Positions 1-11,442 of a stretch of DNA of 64,000 nucleotides are shown piece by piece. A model generated the notes under the pieces. It was not told the origin of the DNA. It made no database searches and was given only the letters and a program-made list of their open reading frames with translations. The stretch is from Gnetum montanum (taxonomy: Eukaryota > Streptophyta > Gnetopsida > Gnetales > Gnetaceae). The stretch covers positions 388,534 through 452,533 of the forward strand of contig MNCI01013900.1 in assembly GCA_015680685.1 (NCBI GenBank). The letters are read 5' to 3'. Position 1 is the stretch's first letter. Every line of letters begins with the position of its first letter. The position numbers and the translations under genes were made by a program.

Positions 1-1393
1 TTTTTTCATTGAATAGTATTAGCTTCTTTAATGGCTTTGATATTTTTGGTTTTGTTAAAACTTGGGAAGATGCTGATTCTATAGATTTTATAGTTCCTAG
101 ATTTATTAAATTTTTTGTAACAATTACAAGAGTAGGATGAAGAGTCAGACCTTCTAGTGGCATTGCAATGTTTGTGAGAAAATCTCTTGAAATTTATGTT
201 CTTTTAGAAACATAGATGATCATATATAATATGTTTAGCTAAAAACATTATGTTAACATGGCTATTTTTTCCCTAGTGATGTTATAGTGTATGATTTCAT
301 AGAGTTGTCTTTTGATCATTTTTTAGTACTTAGATAGAGATATTGTAGAATTCTCAACAAAAAGGATAATTGTTTATTTATTGTGATGTCCCATCACATG
401 ATGTCATGGAAAATGTCAAATATACATTATATTAGACATTATGTGTAACAAGACAATATACCAAATGTCAAATATATGTAACTGTTGGCACATTTTGGCC
501 ATTTCATGGAATAGGTTGGTAGGATTAAATTGGTTAAGAGTTTTTAGAAAAGTGGCAAAAATTTCAGTTTGAGAGGAAAAGAATAAGTTAACAACAGCAT
601 TCTCTGAGCATTGCATTTTACAGGGCAGCAATATAGATATATAAATATATTATGATACATTGGGCTTTACGGATGAATATCCTGATAATCTCAATGCCTG
701 CTTTCCATAACCAAAGTCTAGCGTTATTATGAAGAAAGTTCAATTTATCATTTATATGATATAAATCTATACCAAATCAAAGAGCATCTCAAGTCAAATT
801 GGTGTTGTATCCATTTCATTTTGGGAAAGCATATCTCTGCAGCAACACAAATTCAACAATCCGGTGCAGGGTGAAGTTATTTCTCTTGTAAATCATCTGA
901 AATCTCATGGCCAGCATTTTTTGTTCATGAAAGCTCTGAAGCTAAACAAGCCTATGAATTTACCACACTATTTTCTCCAAAAAATTGGCAGCCAAAGACC
1001 ATCGCAAGCACTCAGGGCTTGTGTTGGCACTGTGTAGGGAAGCCAAAGATATGAACCCGCAGACTATAGCGAACTTTTCCTAGTACGCAAAGGATCAAAC
1101 AGCTGGGTCCACACCAACTGATATTCAATGCCAGACACGAAGAAGAAGAGGAGGGATCAATCAAAAAACTCCCTTTTAATAGGGTTGATTGGTTTGGGAG
1201 GCAGTTGTAAATCAGAGGAATTAGGGTTATTGTCTTTCCTACCTATGCAAATCGTTGTAGATAGATCCAAATTTATTCCTCCGCTTTGTGTTTTTCCATG
1301 TCTTTTGTCTATGTTTGGTTGCTTTTTCTTGTTGCTGCGAAGCAAGGGCTCTTGAGGGTTAGGGAGTGGCCACAGAGAGTCTGTAAATGATGC
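1..1393. other. AT-rich intergenic DNA, no gene seen
   Basis: I see no convincing coding region, RNA gene or repeat boundary here. Short open frames at 416-631 (minus) and 1128-1355 (plus) show no recognisable motif and look like chance frames. Base composition becomes less AT-rich from about 840 onward, which could mark the edge of a decayed gene or an unrecognised element. Confidence 0.5.
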
Positions 1394-1660
1394 ATGCGGC
1401 TGATGATTTGGGGGTTGTCTAAGTTTGTGTATGGAAACACGCAGCCACAAGTAGGTGAAGGCCTTAGCTCCTCCTCAGCAACAACAACAGCAATCGTCTT
1501 CTTCAACCGTAGCCTACTCGAGCAGGATGACTTCTATGGTGTGGAGCCACTCACCTGGGCCTTGGATCCATGTGCAGGGAAGGTTCTATTCACACCAGTG
1601 ACGAACGTGGATGACCTGCTTCATCAACACATTACCTCCTTCAGTTAAAACAAACTAGAG
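1394..1660 (+). pseudogene. Possible decayed exon or gene fragment, unrecognised
   Basis: A higher-GC patch with an 84-codon open frame (1394-1648) contains a run of CAA/CAG triplets followed by serine-like codons (about 1478-1510), typical of low-complexity coding sequence. Reading the neighbouring frame gives a Gln-rich then Ser-rich stretch that stays open for about 40 codons and then meets stops, so the true frame is unclear. I recognise no domain. It could be a piece of a host gene carried by a repeat, or chance. There are no visible splice or promoter signals to decide. Confidence 0.15.
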
Positions 1661-1899
1661 CTGATGCCGCTGCCGATGCTTGCTGTTTCGATGGTGCTGT
1701 TAGAAAAAAAAGGAGACGACATTGTTCCAAATGTTAAATGCAGCTGCAACCACTTGTTTTGCTATTTAAAATAATGCAAGAAATTCAAGGAAGAAGGGAT
1801 AGATAAACAGAGGATAGAACCATTGTAAGCTCCGCATCAACGATACCTTGGGTTTCACAATGGCAAGTGTTGTTATCGACTGTTTAAAGATCCAAAACT

Positions 1900-3551
1900 A
1901 TAACATAGAGAAATTAAATTAAAATTAATCAATTAAGACATACATAGTGTTAAAGATACTTTGACAATATTGTATTGAAAAAGAGAAAATAAATTTTAGT
2001 TAGTATCCATGATAATTATAGGTAATGCTAAATTACTTTCATGAGAATTACTAGGGCTTAATGACATTTAGTAATTAAAATCTAAAATAAAAAATTAAAA
2101 TAAATTGGGGATCTTGGATTTATTTTAAAAATTATGATATAGGCTTATAAAAGCAATATTTATAATATATACACATGCCAATGTTCGCATGATTTTCTCC
2201 TAACCTTTTGTACAAGTTACAACTTCCTAACTTGTTGGGCAAGTAAGATCTCCTAACTTGTTGGGAAAGTTATAACTTCCTTACTTGGGAGAGAAGTTAG
2301 CTAGGATATTTTGAAATATGTAACTACCTTTTGAACCCTATAAAAAGGTTTTAGGGGTAAGAAAAAAGAAACAAGGGAGGGACTCCTAGCTCTCACTTTG
2401 GGATCACACTTGGGATCACACACTTGGGCTCTCACTCGGAGACACACTTTGGGGTCTTGGGAGAAGAGCATTGTAAAGAAGAAATTGTGAAAGATTGCTT
2501 GTAAGATGACTTGCTAAGGAAAATTTTTCAGCCTCTTTGCCATAGTCTTGTGAGTTATGCTTATTATTATTTTTTATTTTGTTTAAATTGTTTAGCTAGT
2601 GGTTTAGATAGTATCATCCTTGGCAAGTAATTTTGGGATTTTTAGATTGCTTTTATTGTTTCTTGTTGCATAATAGAAGATTCTATTAAAATTTTTCCAT
2701 AGAAGTGCTTGTGTTTGAAAGCCTTAAGAGCATTTTAGTAGTGAATTTGATTATTGTGCAATGTATAAGAACTGATATTAAGATTGTTGTAAGAGAGCCT
2801 CTGCATGTAGTCAAGCCGTTAAACGATTCAATAGTCAAGAGGGTTCAGAAAATCTTTGGTATTTTTATGGGACTAGAATAGCTTCTTTTTATCTTTAAAG
2901 TAAATCTCTGTGGTATTTCAATTAGAAATTGTCAAGTCTTTTGAAGGTTCTATTGAATGCAATTGTTGACATCCATTATCTAGCCAAAATGGAGTCTTGT
3001 ACATGATAGTTTACACAGCAGTTTTTTGGTAGCATATTAGGATTGTCTTGAAGAAATTGCTTATTTGAGCCTTGGAAGTTTGAACAATTCGTAGTTATTG
3101 AATTTGGGATAGCTTTATTGCAAAGTGTTTACTCATATCATTTTACCTTGTTTAAACATTTGAGGTCTTAACACAAATCTGCTTTCTTTTCTGTCTATTT
3201 CCATTGAATCTTGCTCTATTTCTAGTTTTCTTATGGAACAATTTCTTTCTCTCAGGAAAATTAGAAGTAGATTCGCGGAGTTGTGCTCAAATGTTTTTAC
3301 AAAATTTTATTTGTTAGAAGTAGGTATTATAAAGACTGCATAGACTAGGCAATTAAACAAAATAGGAACTCTCAACAACTCACAGTACTTGGCAAAGTTG
3401 GTTGAATCTCTTTAAGATAAGTCATTTGTAGTTTACACACAACACAATCATTTCATTTTTTACAATCGCATACTGCAATAGTACACACACATACTCACAT
3501 TAACTACTAAGTCTATTTGGAGGTATTTAGGCCTTGGTGTTGCCAGAGACC
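1900..3551 (+). repeat. LTR-like segment (candidate 5' LTR plus primer site)
   Basis: A TATA box (TATAAAAAGG, 2339-2348) lies just downstream of a short imperfect repeat array (CCTAACTTGTTGGG at 2226-2239 and again at 2252-2265). About 1.2 kb later comes TTGGTGTTGCCAGAGACC (3534-3551), which resembles the tRNA-Asp-type primer sites seen in the other elements here. That order (U3 array, TATA, long R/U5, primer site) is what a plus-strand 5' LTR would show. I cannot fix the left end, the segment does not clearly end in CA before the primer site, and no gag follows. It is therefore a candidate only, perhaps a truncated element. Confidence 0.3.
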
Positions 3552-4249
3552 AGCAAACACCTAAATCCTATTCGAGGACACTCGTTGATGGTCACGTCCC
3601 AAATGGTCGCCAACAGTAACCTTCAACATTATGCATAAGGAAATAACAAGGAAAATGTAAAAAGAGAAAGAAAAGAATGCTTTTTTGATATGGAATGGAA
3701 TATTTGGATCATGCTGTAAGAGTGTTCCTTAGGGTTTTTTTCCTTTAGTCATCTATCCTTAGAGGTAATTCAACACTACCACCATGATTAGGCCTACAAC
3801 CAACTAGAAGGGATGGTCGGTCCTCTTCCTATCCTACTTCACCCAGCATCTGTGACTTGCCTTTATCAAGTCTACAACTTCATGTCTGACATTACCTCTA
3901 AGCCCAGGCATAAATGCCTTAGGTCAAGCCCCCAAAGATTGCCTCAAGAGACATGTCCATTGTTACAATGCACCCTTTTAGGTCTCAATTACAACATGCC
4001 CTTTCGAGGCCTGTTATGATAACCATAACACTTGTTATGAAGAGGCACCATCTTTGTTATGCAATAGCTTCATTTGAGAATGGGGACATTACATTTATGA
4101 ACATTTTAATGTATGGATAGGTTCATAACAAACAAAAATTATTTAGTGGAAACATAATGTTAGTAGTGTAGACATTGTTGAAAATCATAACTAGATAAAA
4201 ATTCTATAGATGACACTATCAATAATATGGGTTAAGAATTATTAGAATG
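3552..4249. other. No gene seen
   Basis: The stretch has moderate GC and scattered short direct repeats, but no recognised protein motif. An open frame at 3813-4019 has no family features. It may be leader or internal sequence of the LTR-like segment to the left. Confidence 0.4.
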
Positions 4250-6815
4250 AAAAATATTTTTTGATTATTCTATTTGTAGTGACCTTGCTAGATTTACTCA
4301 ATTCATCATTTAATTTAACAAGACTTCAAGGTAACTCTTGCATTGATTTTATTTTATGTTCTTATGAATACATTGAATTTATTGAGGAGTTGAAAGTTAG
4401 AGAATTTTTAATGGAGGCTTATCATCATCATGTATTATCTTTGTTGCAAATTCAAATTATTTCTTAGACAACAAAAAAGAAGAATAGAAAAAAATTATAT
4501 TAGAGTCACATGAGAAGTTAACAAAAATTATTTGAATGTAGCACAACAAATAGACTCTTGAAAGCCAACATAAGAAGTTGGAATAAAGTTTTATTACAAT
4601 AGCTAAGAAAGCTATGCAATTACAATAATAGGATGCTCAAAAGAATTGGCTTCATAAGAATTACACATAGACTAGACAAAGTATTAAGAATGCAAATAAG
4701 AGTCATAAATAAACTTTAGTTAAGGCATAGAAATGCTTAATTTGAACCGAGAGAAGGAAATTTATTAAGGATAAATAAGAATAATTTTCTTACACCATTG
4801 AAAAAAAACTTAGACAGTTTTGACAATGTTTTTAACATAAAGCATATTTTTAAATTTTATAATAAGCTATTTATAGGAGAAGATGATAATTCTAGTGTTA
4901 TCATTTAGCAAGCATGTCTTCAATTTATATTTGAGAAAATTACAAAGGGTATTTAAAAACTGACATATGAAAAATTTGTAGATTCAGATGATTTATATGT
5001 AAAATTATTAAAGTGAGTAGAACTTACTATTCATATAGAAATTTGGCATAGATTAAATTCAAGAATGGATTAAGGATTTGATCAACATTAGAAAACTAGT
5101 AAAGCTATCTTGTTATGATAATGAGACATAAAAATAATTTGGACAATTATCAAATAATCATTGCAAGTAATAGTTTTGCTATGTTGGTAGGTGCTATACT
5201 AGAAAAGAGTATCAATTCTTAGGCTAAAGTTAACCAGGTCAAGGTAAGATGTCAAGTAGATTTTAGACAAAATCACTCTACTATTAATCACTTAGTTACT
5301 CTCACACATTGTATGAAGCTTGTAAAAATACCTAATAAAATGTTTTTAGTTACTTTATTGATTTTACAAAATTATATGATTCAGTAATTCATACAAAAAT
5401 ATGATTGTGCTTGCACAAAATTGTTCTTTTAGATTTTATTACAACAACTCAAAGATTGTTTAAGGAAATAATTATTAAAATTATAAAAATTTTAATTCCA
5501 AGAAAAAATTGGAATTAAGCAAGATTATCCATTTTTTCCAAATCACTTTAGTATCTTTATTGATAAAATGCAAGAATGATAGTATAATGGGAAAGATAAT
5601 CATGGTATCAAAATTGGATCCCAAGTAGTAAATATTTTTTGATATGCAAATGATGTGGTCTTGATTTACACTACTAAAGAAGTTATGAAAACTATATTGT
5701 AAATTTTAGAAAATTATTATTGCTCATATAGTCTTCAAGTGAATGTGGATAAAACCAAATCGATGATTTGGGATATAAAAAATGCCTATTAAAACTTCCA
5801 TTTTGGAGATAAAAATGTGCAAATATTAGATTCTTTTAAATATTTTGGTTTTTTTTAATATGAACAATTACATGCGAAGGAAGTGCATTAAAGAAAGAAT
5901 AGTAGGGGATTTCAAGTCTCTATATACTTTCAAAACAATGGCAAGGATTTAGAACTCTAGGCGTGGAGGATCAAAAAACAAAATTTTCAAACTATCATCT
6001 ATCCTAATATATTGTATGAATGTATTATTTGGAGATTTGGACTTAGTGCTAATCTTTGAAAAGATATTTAAAGAATGCAAAAATATTTTCTTCTTAACAT
6101 GTTAAAGGTAAAGATGCAAATACCTTAGTCAATTTTATTATGTAAATATAATTTATTATCTTTAGAAGTAAAATTCTTGTGGTAATTTATTACATTCACT
6201 CATAGCTTCCATATCTTAAGAAAAGATAAATTTTCTAAAGCAATTCTTGAGGATTCATGAGATTGTAGTTAGTAATTTTAGGGAATGCAATGATTGGGAA
6301 AATGAAATATCTCTTGTGGTGATGTGTAGTAAAATCCTAAGAATATTCACCAACTAGTCAAGAATTGGTTTTAACATAGATGTGGTCTAATATGGATGGA
6401 AAAGGATAATTTTATTTACATTACATTATATCGACTAAACTAGATGTAGATGCTCACTATCTCTCAACTACTATTCCAATAAAATATTAGAATACTATCA
6501 ACAAGCTCTTATTATATTCTAATCATCTTAGAATTGAAAGTAAAAGTTGGATTCAACTCCCTTAAGAAAGGAACATTTGTAGGTTGTGCAAGTTAAGAGC
6601 CCTTGATGATAAATTACATGTATTTTTACATGTGTTGTAATTACTCATTTAAGACAACATTATATTGTTACAATAAAAAAACATATTTGATTTTTTTCTT
6701 TTTTGCTACCTTCATTGGTGCTTGGTCAATTTGTAGAGTCTATCTTTATTTTTCATAAAAAGATATTATCTATCTAATATATTCTATGGATATTCAAACA
6801 TAATAAAGTTTTAAG
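4250..6815 (+). mobile_element. Decayed LINE (non-LTR retrotransposon), copy A
   Basis: Fragments of a LINE ORF2 read left to right on the plus strand through many stops and frameshifts. At 4261-4467 the translation contains GNSCIDFILCS followed by a His-rich stretch, like the C-terminal end of an APE-type endonuclease. At about 5265-5400 it reads FRQNHSTINHLVTL, like the N-terminal LINE reverse-transcriptase blocks. At about 5510-5580 it reads GIKQDYPFFPNHFSIFIDKM, like the conserved 'GxxQG-PLSP-LF' block. At about 5637-5780 it reads YANDVVLIY then VNVDKTKSMIW. The catalytic YADD is YAND, so the enzyme is dead. The 3' end is placed near 6815 because similarity to copy B stops there, just before an ATTA microsatellite. 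The 5' end is not defined. Confidence 0.7.
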
Positions 6816-6817
6816 TT

Positions 6818-6838
6818 CAATTAATTAATTAATTAATT
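6818..6838. repeat. AATT/ATTA microsatellite
   Basis: A short tandem run of TTAA/AATT units lies directly after the LINE 3' region and may derive from its tail. Confidence 0.5.
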
Positions 6839-7039
6839 TCAAAAATCAAGTCACATGATACCACAAAATGATCAATTGGCCAACCAATGGGTTAAAAGTC
6901 ATCTAGAAAATATTGGAATATGCTCACATGACTAAGAACAAGTTTTAATACAATATAAAAGAATAACTAGAATAAATTCAAAATATTTAACATGTCTCAT
7001 TACTATATCTTTAATTTATTCTAAAAACCTTAGAATAAA

Positions 7040-7500
7040 ATAAAATACTAATAATGAGGCATCATCATCCTTGTAATCTATTTGTCTAAGAGCAGTAAGG
7101 ATTAGTGACATAATAAAAGGATAAAAGAATTAATAAAATAAAAAATTAATGAAATTCCAAAGTATCATATATAAACAAGGAGTCAAAGGTTCAATTATTC
7201 AGATGCATAACAACTATTATTCAACTTAAAAGATCTCAAGTTCAAATATCAACAAGTATGAAAGAAAGGGTTATAAGCATAAAATAGAATACCTTATTAT
7301 ATAGACATGCTATAATTAAAATAAAACCTTATGCTTAAGATCCAAGCATAAATAATCATTAATAAAGCATAGATCCTAGGATCTAAATAACAAGGTATTA
7401 TACACTTCAAATCAAATTCACAAAACACATGTACAACACTAACTCCAAGGTTGATATCCACAATACTTGTTAATTCTTTGTTTAAATCCAAAATACTTTT
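7040..7500. repeat. Dispersed repeat A, copy 1
   Basis: The segment from CATCATCCTTGTAATCTATT through CTAAGAGC, GGTTCAATTATTC and GCATAGATCCTAGGATCTAA matches 10390-10424 joined to 29129-29465, with the same motif order and spacing. It is non-coding and AT-rich. A B-box-like GGTTCAAT occurs in both copies, but I see no convincing A box at the expected distance, so calling it a SINE would be a guess. The outer ends are not defined. Confidence 0.5.
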
Positions 7501-7843
7501 GCAAACTTAAAGTTGAGTAGCCACTAATCATGCATCTTCCTACCATAAAGCATGTTCGATATAAAGCTTATGATCATGCGTAAATCTCAAACCCTGTTTA
7601 ATTTTTATTTCAATAACTTTTCATCTTTCTTTAGGTCTTAGAGAATCCACATACTATATTTCATGATTTTTACCCAATTGAAAATATAGCTTTTTGTTTA
7701 AGAAAATACTTTCTTAAGCACTAAAAATTTATTTTAAAATTTTTATTAAAATTTTGAACTCTAATTTTTCTTATAAAAATATATCATCTTATGACATAAA
7801 AATTCATTACAAAGATTTCTCAATTCTAGATAAAAATATCTTA

Positions 7844-8721
7844 TTATCTGATGAGTGGCGAGGTACCCCTGCACTCAACCATATGAATACGAGCATTTCA
7901 CGCAATATTTGGTTGAATTCCATAGATGGACTAGTTGTGGTATCTAGAGGGTTACTTGTAGATCGTAGTTCATTGTCTTCCCACCTGGACTAGTATTAGC
8001 TTTGTCATGTATGGTTTAGTCCAGAGTGAGGTGAATTATGTGTTCCTAATTAATGCTACTTCTGGGCATGATGGTAAATAATATCAACTAAACTAGGAGA
8101 GAGAGATAGAAATAGACTCTAACTATCCTAAGTGCGATGAGCATTCATTCCTTAATCATCCATACACATCTTGGACCTCGTGCATGACTACCACTAGGAT
8201 TACAAAAGGCATGGCCTAGGTATGCTACTAGGTTACCAAGTAGTCACACTTAAATGCTCATGATTAAGTCGTACTCATTCCGTGTTAATAGGAGATAAGG
8301 GTAAAGAGATATTAACTAAGAAAGTAGTAGATAACAATAACAATTAAATGAATAATTAAGCTAAGTGGATGCTGCAATGATGAAGTAATCTCGATCTTTA
8401 TTGCTGGTCATGTGCATGTCCAAGTACCTCACACTCGAATAAGGATGTCATACAATTACAATCATCACACTGCAGGCATGCACTGGGAGAAAAGGGTTGA
8501 GAGGAAAACTATTGAAAGCTAAAACTTAAAAAATCCAAAAACTCAAAGACTTCCAAAAACTGCCTACCAGATTTGCCTACCTCTTATTTATAGATGAGGA
8601 GACAGGCTGTGATATCACATACGCGATATCGCATCTAGGCTACGATATTGCATACATGATATCGCGTATGTGATATCATGTGTGCGATATCGCAACCAAC
8701 AATTCATGACTCATCATTATC
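7844..8721 (-). mobile_element. Solo LTR (Athila/Tat-type) with 5-bp target duplication
   Basis: The LTR occupies 7849-8716 (868 bp), starting TGATGAGTGG and ending CATCA on the plus strand. It is flanked by perfect TTATC duplications at 7844-7848 and 8717-8721. It is closely similar to the two LTRs of E1 over its full length, so the element read on the minus strand. A TATA box (CTATAAATA on the minus strand, 8584-8592) and a U3 array of GATATC-containing palindromes (about 8600-8700) are present. No internal region remains. The usual explanation is LTR-LTR recombination that removed the body while keeping the outer target duplication. Confidence 0.9.
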
Positions 8722-9089
8722 CAAAAATGTATTTTTTTTGCAATGTATACTATTTTTCTCACAAATCCAAAAATGTAACTAACAATAAGGTGTTAGCCTA
8801 GTGGTATGGGTCTTGGCCTAGTANGATGTCACCTATAAAAATTTAAACAAAACTCTAATTAGTGATCTAGACCATGATTAGATATCAAACTAACACATCC
8901 TAAAAATTGTAATTAGAAAATTAATTATAATTTAATCATTCATGGAGAATGATAAATAAGACTTAATTACTTAAAAAGTATTTAAATCAAGTTTGATTGA
9001 TCTAATATTTCTGCAATGAATCTGATTTTTTAGTGGATCTAATATTTTTCTAGTGAATTTATTTAGAATTACATGTAATGCCACCAAAT
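8717..9089. other. No gene; possible SINE head at 8790-8850
   Basis: The stretch is mostly featureless AT-rich DNA. TAGCCTAGTGG (8794-8804) matches the pol III A-box consensus TRGYNNANNGG and sits in a context (AGCCTAGTGGTATGG) reminiscent of tRNA-derived plant SINE heads. No good B box (GGTTCRANNCC) follows at the normal distance. An N at 8824 interrupts the segment. Confidence 0.25.
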
Positions 9090-9690
9090 TCAATAGGTGA
9101 TCTTTCAAGTGGATTCACTACTTCTTTGTCATTCTATGAATTTCTTGATGATTTACAGGAATCTATTATTCAAGAAATTTTTGAAAGGTATGCTTTCCTG
9201 TAAATTTTATGTTAAAATATATTTGGTTTGGAAAAATCAAATTTTGAAAGTTGTCCATGCACATTATCTTTCAAGCTCATTTTTGTTGGTAGAATTTGTT
9301 GATTAGACAATGGTTTCTAAGATTCTTGATATTAGTATTTTCAATCATCGTCATGCTTTATTAATTATTTGAAAGTAGAATTCCTCTTTTAATCCATCAT
9401 CTTGTGAATTTTGAAGGGTTCTTTATTTTGTTGAATTACAAAATTTTCCATTGATTTTTGAAAATTTTAAAAAGAATATTATCTCTCAAATTAAGCTAAT
9501 TAATCCTAGCTACAACTAGTGTTTTTCATATAGTTTGATATATGATCAAGGTAAATCTTAATTCCCTTAAGTAAGTTCTTTTGCATGTTAGCAAAATTGA
9601 TTATGTGCAAATAGTTATTTATTACATTCTTCCAAATTCATGTCACTATTGTCATCAAGAGATTCATATGTTTGATTCATACTTTTTTAT
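9090..9690 (+). pseudogene. Decayed LINE ORF1 (nucleic-acid-binding protein)
   Basis: Translation in shifting frames gives a stretch compatible with a plant LINE ORF1 (DUF4283-like) protein. It is followed at about 9600-9690 by KIDYVQIVIYYILPNSCHYC then HQEIHMFDSY. The YxxLPxxCxxC...H layout is typical of the zinc knuckle closing plant L1-type ORF1 proteins; the last Cys is Tyr here. Frameshifts and stops throughout make it a fossil. It could be the 5' part of LINE copy B, whose ORF2 remnant now lies beyond two LTR-element insertions at 43380-44290, or of a separate LINE. Confidence 0.45.
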
Positions 9691-10424
9691 GCTATGAAAA
9701 AAGCTATGCAAGCACATTAACAGTAAGCCACTACAAACACTACTAAGATTTCTTTACAAATGTTATTGATCCAACTAAGGTTTTTTCTATAGATGCTACA
9801 AATCCTACGTTAATTTCTTCTATTGACATTTCAATAGTTAGCCCACCCTATCTCGTGACTACTATTCAATAAAATGTACCTTTGAGGAACGTTTGCACCA
9901 AATTAATTTCAAATAATTTTTTTGATGACTAAGGAAAAATAAATATTTATTCCTAATACCTCACATTAACCTATTATTGATTCAAATATTTTCCAAATGG
10001 CATCTCATAGTAAAAGAAATTCAAGGAACTCTATCTATTAGTGATTACATATCAAATATTTAGAATAAATAATATGTTCAGGATATTTTAACTACTAATA
10101 ATTTATTTGTAGCTATCTTTCAAGATATTAAAATAATTTGTTTTAATAATGTTGATTCTATTAACAAGGTGGGGGCTTCGTCCTTCGTACCTAATGTTAA
10201 ATGTTTTTATGGAATATCTAATTTCTTACCCTAGAGAAAATATTTTTTTAGGATTGATTATAAATATAAATATCCAAAAAGGCATAACCAAAACTATTAG
10301 ACCTTTCTGTTTAGTTGATTTTGAGTTTCTTCTATCTAAAGTACTCCTCTTTTCTTTTTTACTTTGAATTTTTATTTTTAATATATATATAAGGTTCCAC
10401 CACCATCCTTCCAATCTATCTATT
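9691..10424. other. AT-rich DNA; start of repeat A copy 2 at the right edge
   Basis: No gene is recognised. Part may be the tail of the LINE ORF1 remnant. From about 10390 (CACCATCCTTCCAATCTATC) the sequence matches repeat A copy 1 and is cut by the P1 insertion at 10425, so this is the left piece of copy 2. The open frame at 10149-10367 shows no family motif. Confidence 0.45.
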
Positions 10425-11283
10425 TGATGAATCATGTTTTTGCATGATCAGATATCAGATATCTGATGTCAGAGCCTCGATGTCAAGTATCCAATGTTGG
10501 ATCCAAGATGTGATGTCAAATATCCAATATCGTTGGGTATACACCATCTTATAAATATAGTGCTTAGGCTCATGATTTTCATATTACTTTTTGTCATAGT
10601 TAGTGAAGCTCTTGCAATTTATTTTCTCCAAAGTTAGAATATTTTCTAAGTGCCTGCAACAAGAGTCTGAGTGTGTACAAACCTTTGTTTGAACACTGAT
10701 GTAGCTAAGCGCAATAGTGTAACAAGAATAAAAATGAACCCTTTTGATAATCCTTGCAACACTGAGAATAGATTAATGTTTCCTTTAATGCACTTTATTT
10801 TCATGTGCTTTACTTTAGTGCATTTAAATTAAGCAATTAATTTTTAGTTGATAATGAACACAAGCATGACCACTTCTAGCATACATATAGTGCTTGGTAA
10901 CCTAGCAATGCTTAATGTTTGGTAACCCAATAGTGCTATATGTGCTCAAGATGTGTCTAGGAAAGTGGAATAGGTACTTGTGTTAGGCTAGCTAGGCAGT
11001 GAATGAATTAGATCTTAAATTACTTTACCTTTCCTTCATGTTGTAGGTGATTAAACTTATAAAACATAAAATGAGAAAAATCATGTACCTCAATTACACT
11101 TAAACCATACCCTTAAGCTTCACAAGTGTAGTTGGTAAGACAATAAACATTCTCAATGCCCATTTCACTTTCTAGAGGAACTAGCACACTGGAGAACTAT
11201 AGGTCCAAAAAATTGAACCAAATCACATGTGAACACCTTAGTGACTCATATGATTGGATGTAGGGGTAGCTCGTTGCTCATCA
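10425..11283 (+). repeat. P1 5' LTR
   Basis: The LTR is 859 bp, running from TGATGAATC to CTCATCA, and pairs with 28282-29123. U3 carries an array of repeated (G)ATATC/GATGTC/CAATGTTGGAT motifs (10447-10545), followed at once by the TATA box TATAAATAT (10550-10558). The long U5 contains the segment shared almost unchanged with the 3' LTR (about 10728-10990). Its last about 50 bp resemble the ends of the minus-strand elements' LTRs, supporting common descent. Confidence 0.88.
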
Positions 11284-11303
11284 TTGGTGCTATTGCTAGG
11301 GAC
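11284..11303 (+). other. P1 primer-binding site (tRNA-Asp type)
   Basis: TTGGTGCTATTGCTAGGGAC directly abuts the 5' LTR. It corresponds to the complement of the plant tRNA-Asp 3' end (TGGCGCCGTTGCCGGGG), with differences mainly at former CpG positions, as expected from deamination of methylated DNA. Confidence 0.8.
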
Positions 11304-11442
11304 ATTTTGATTTTTTCGTGCACTATCTAGGATTTAGTGGAAATCATTTGAAATTGTTAAAATGAATCTTAGAGTCATATCATATTTTACAATTACTACA
11401 AAAAATTTAAAACCACACTACATTTTTATCATCTAATTGAAA

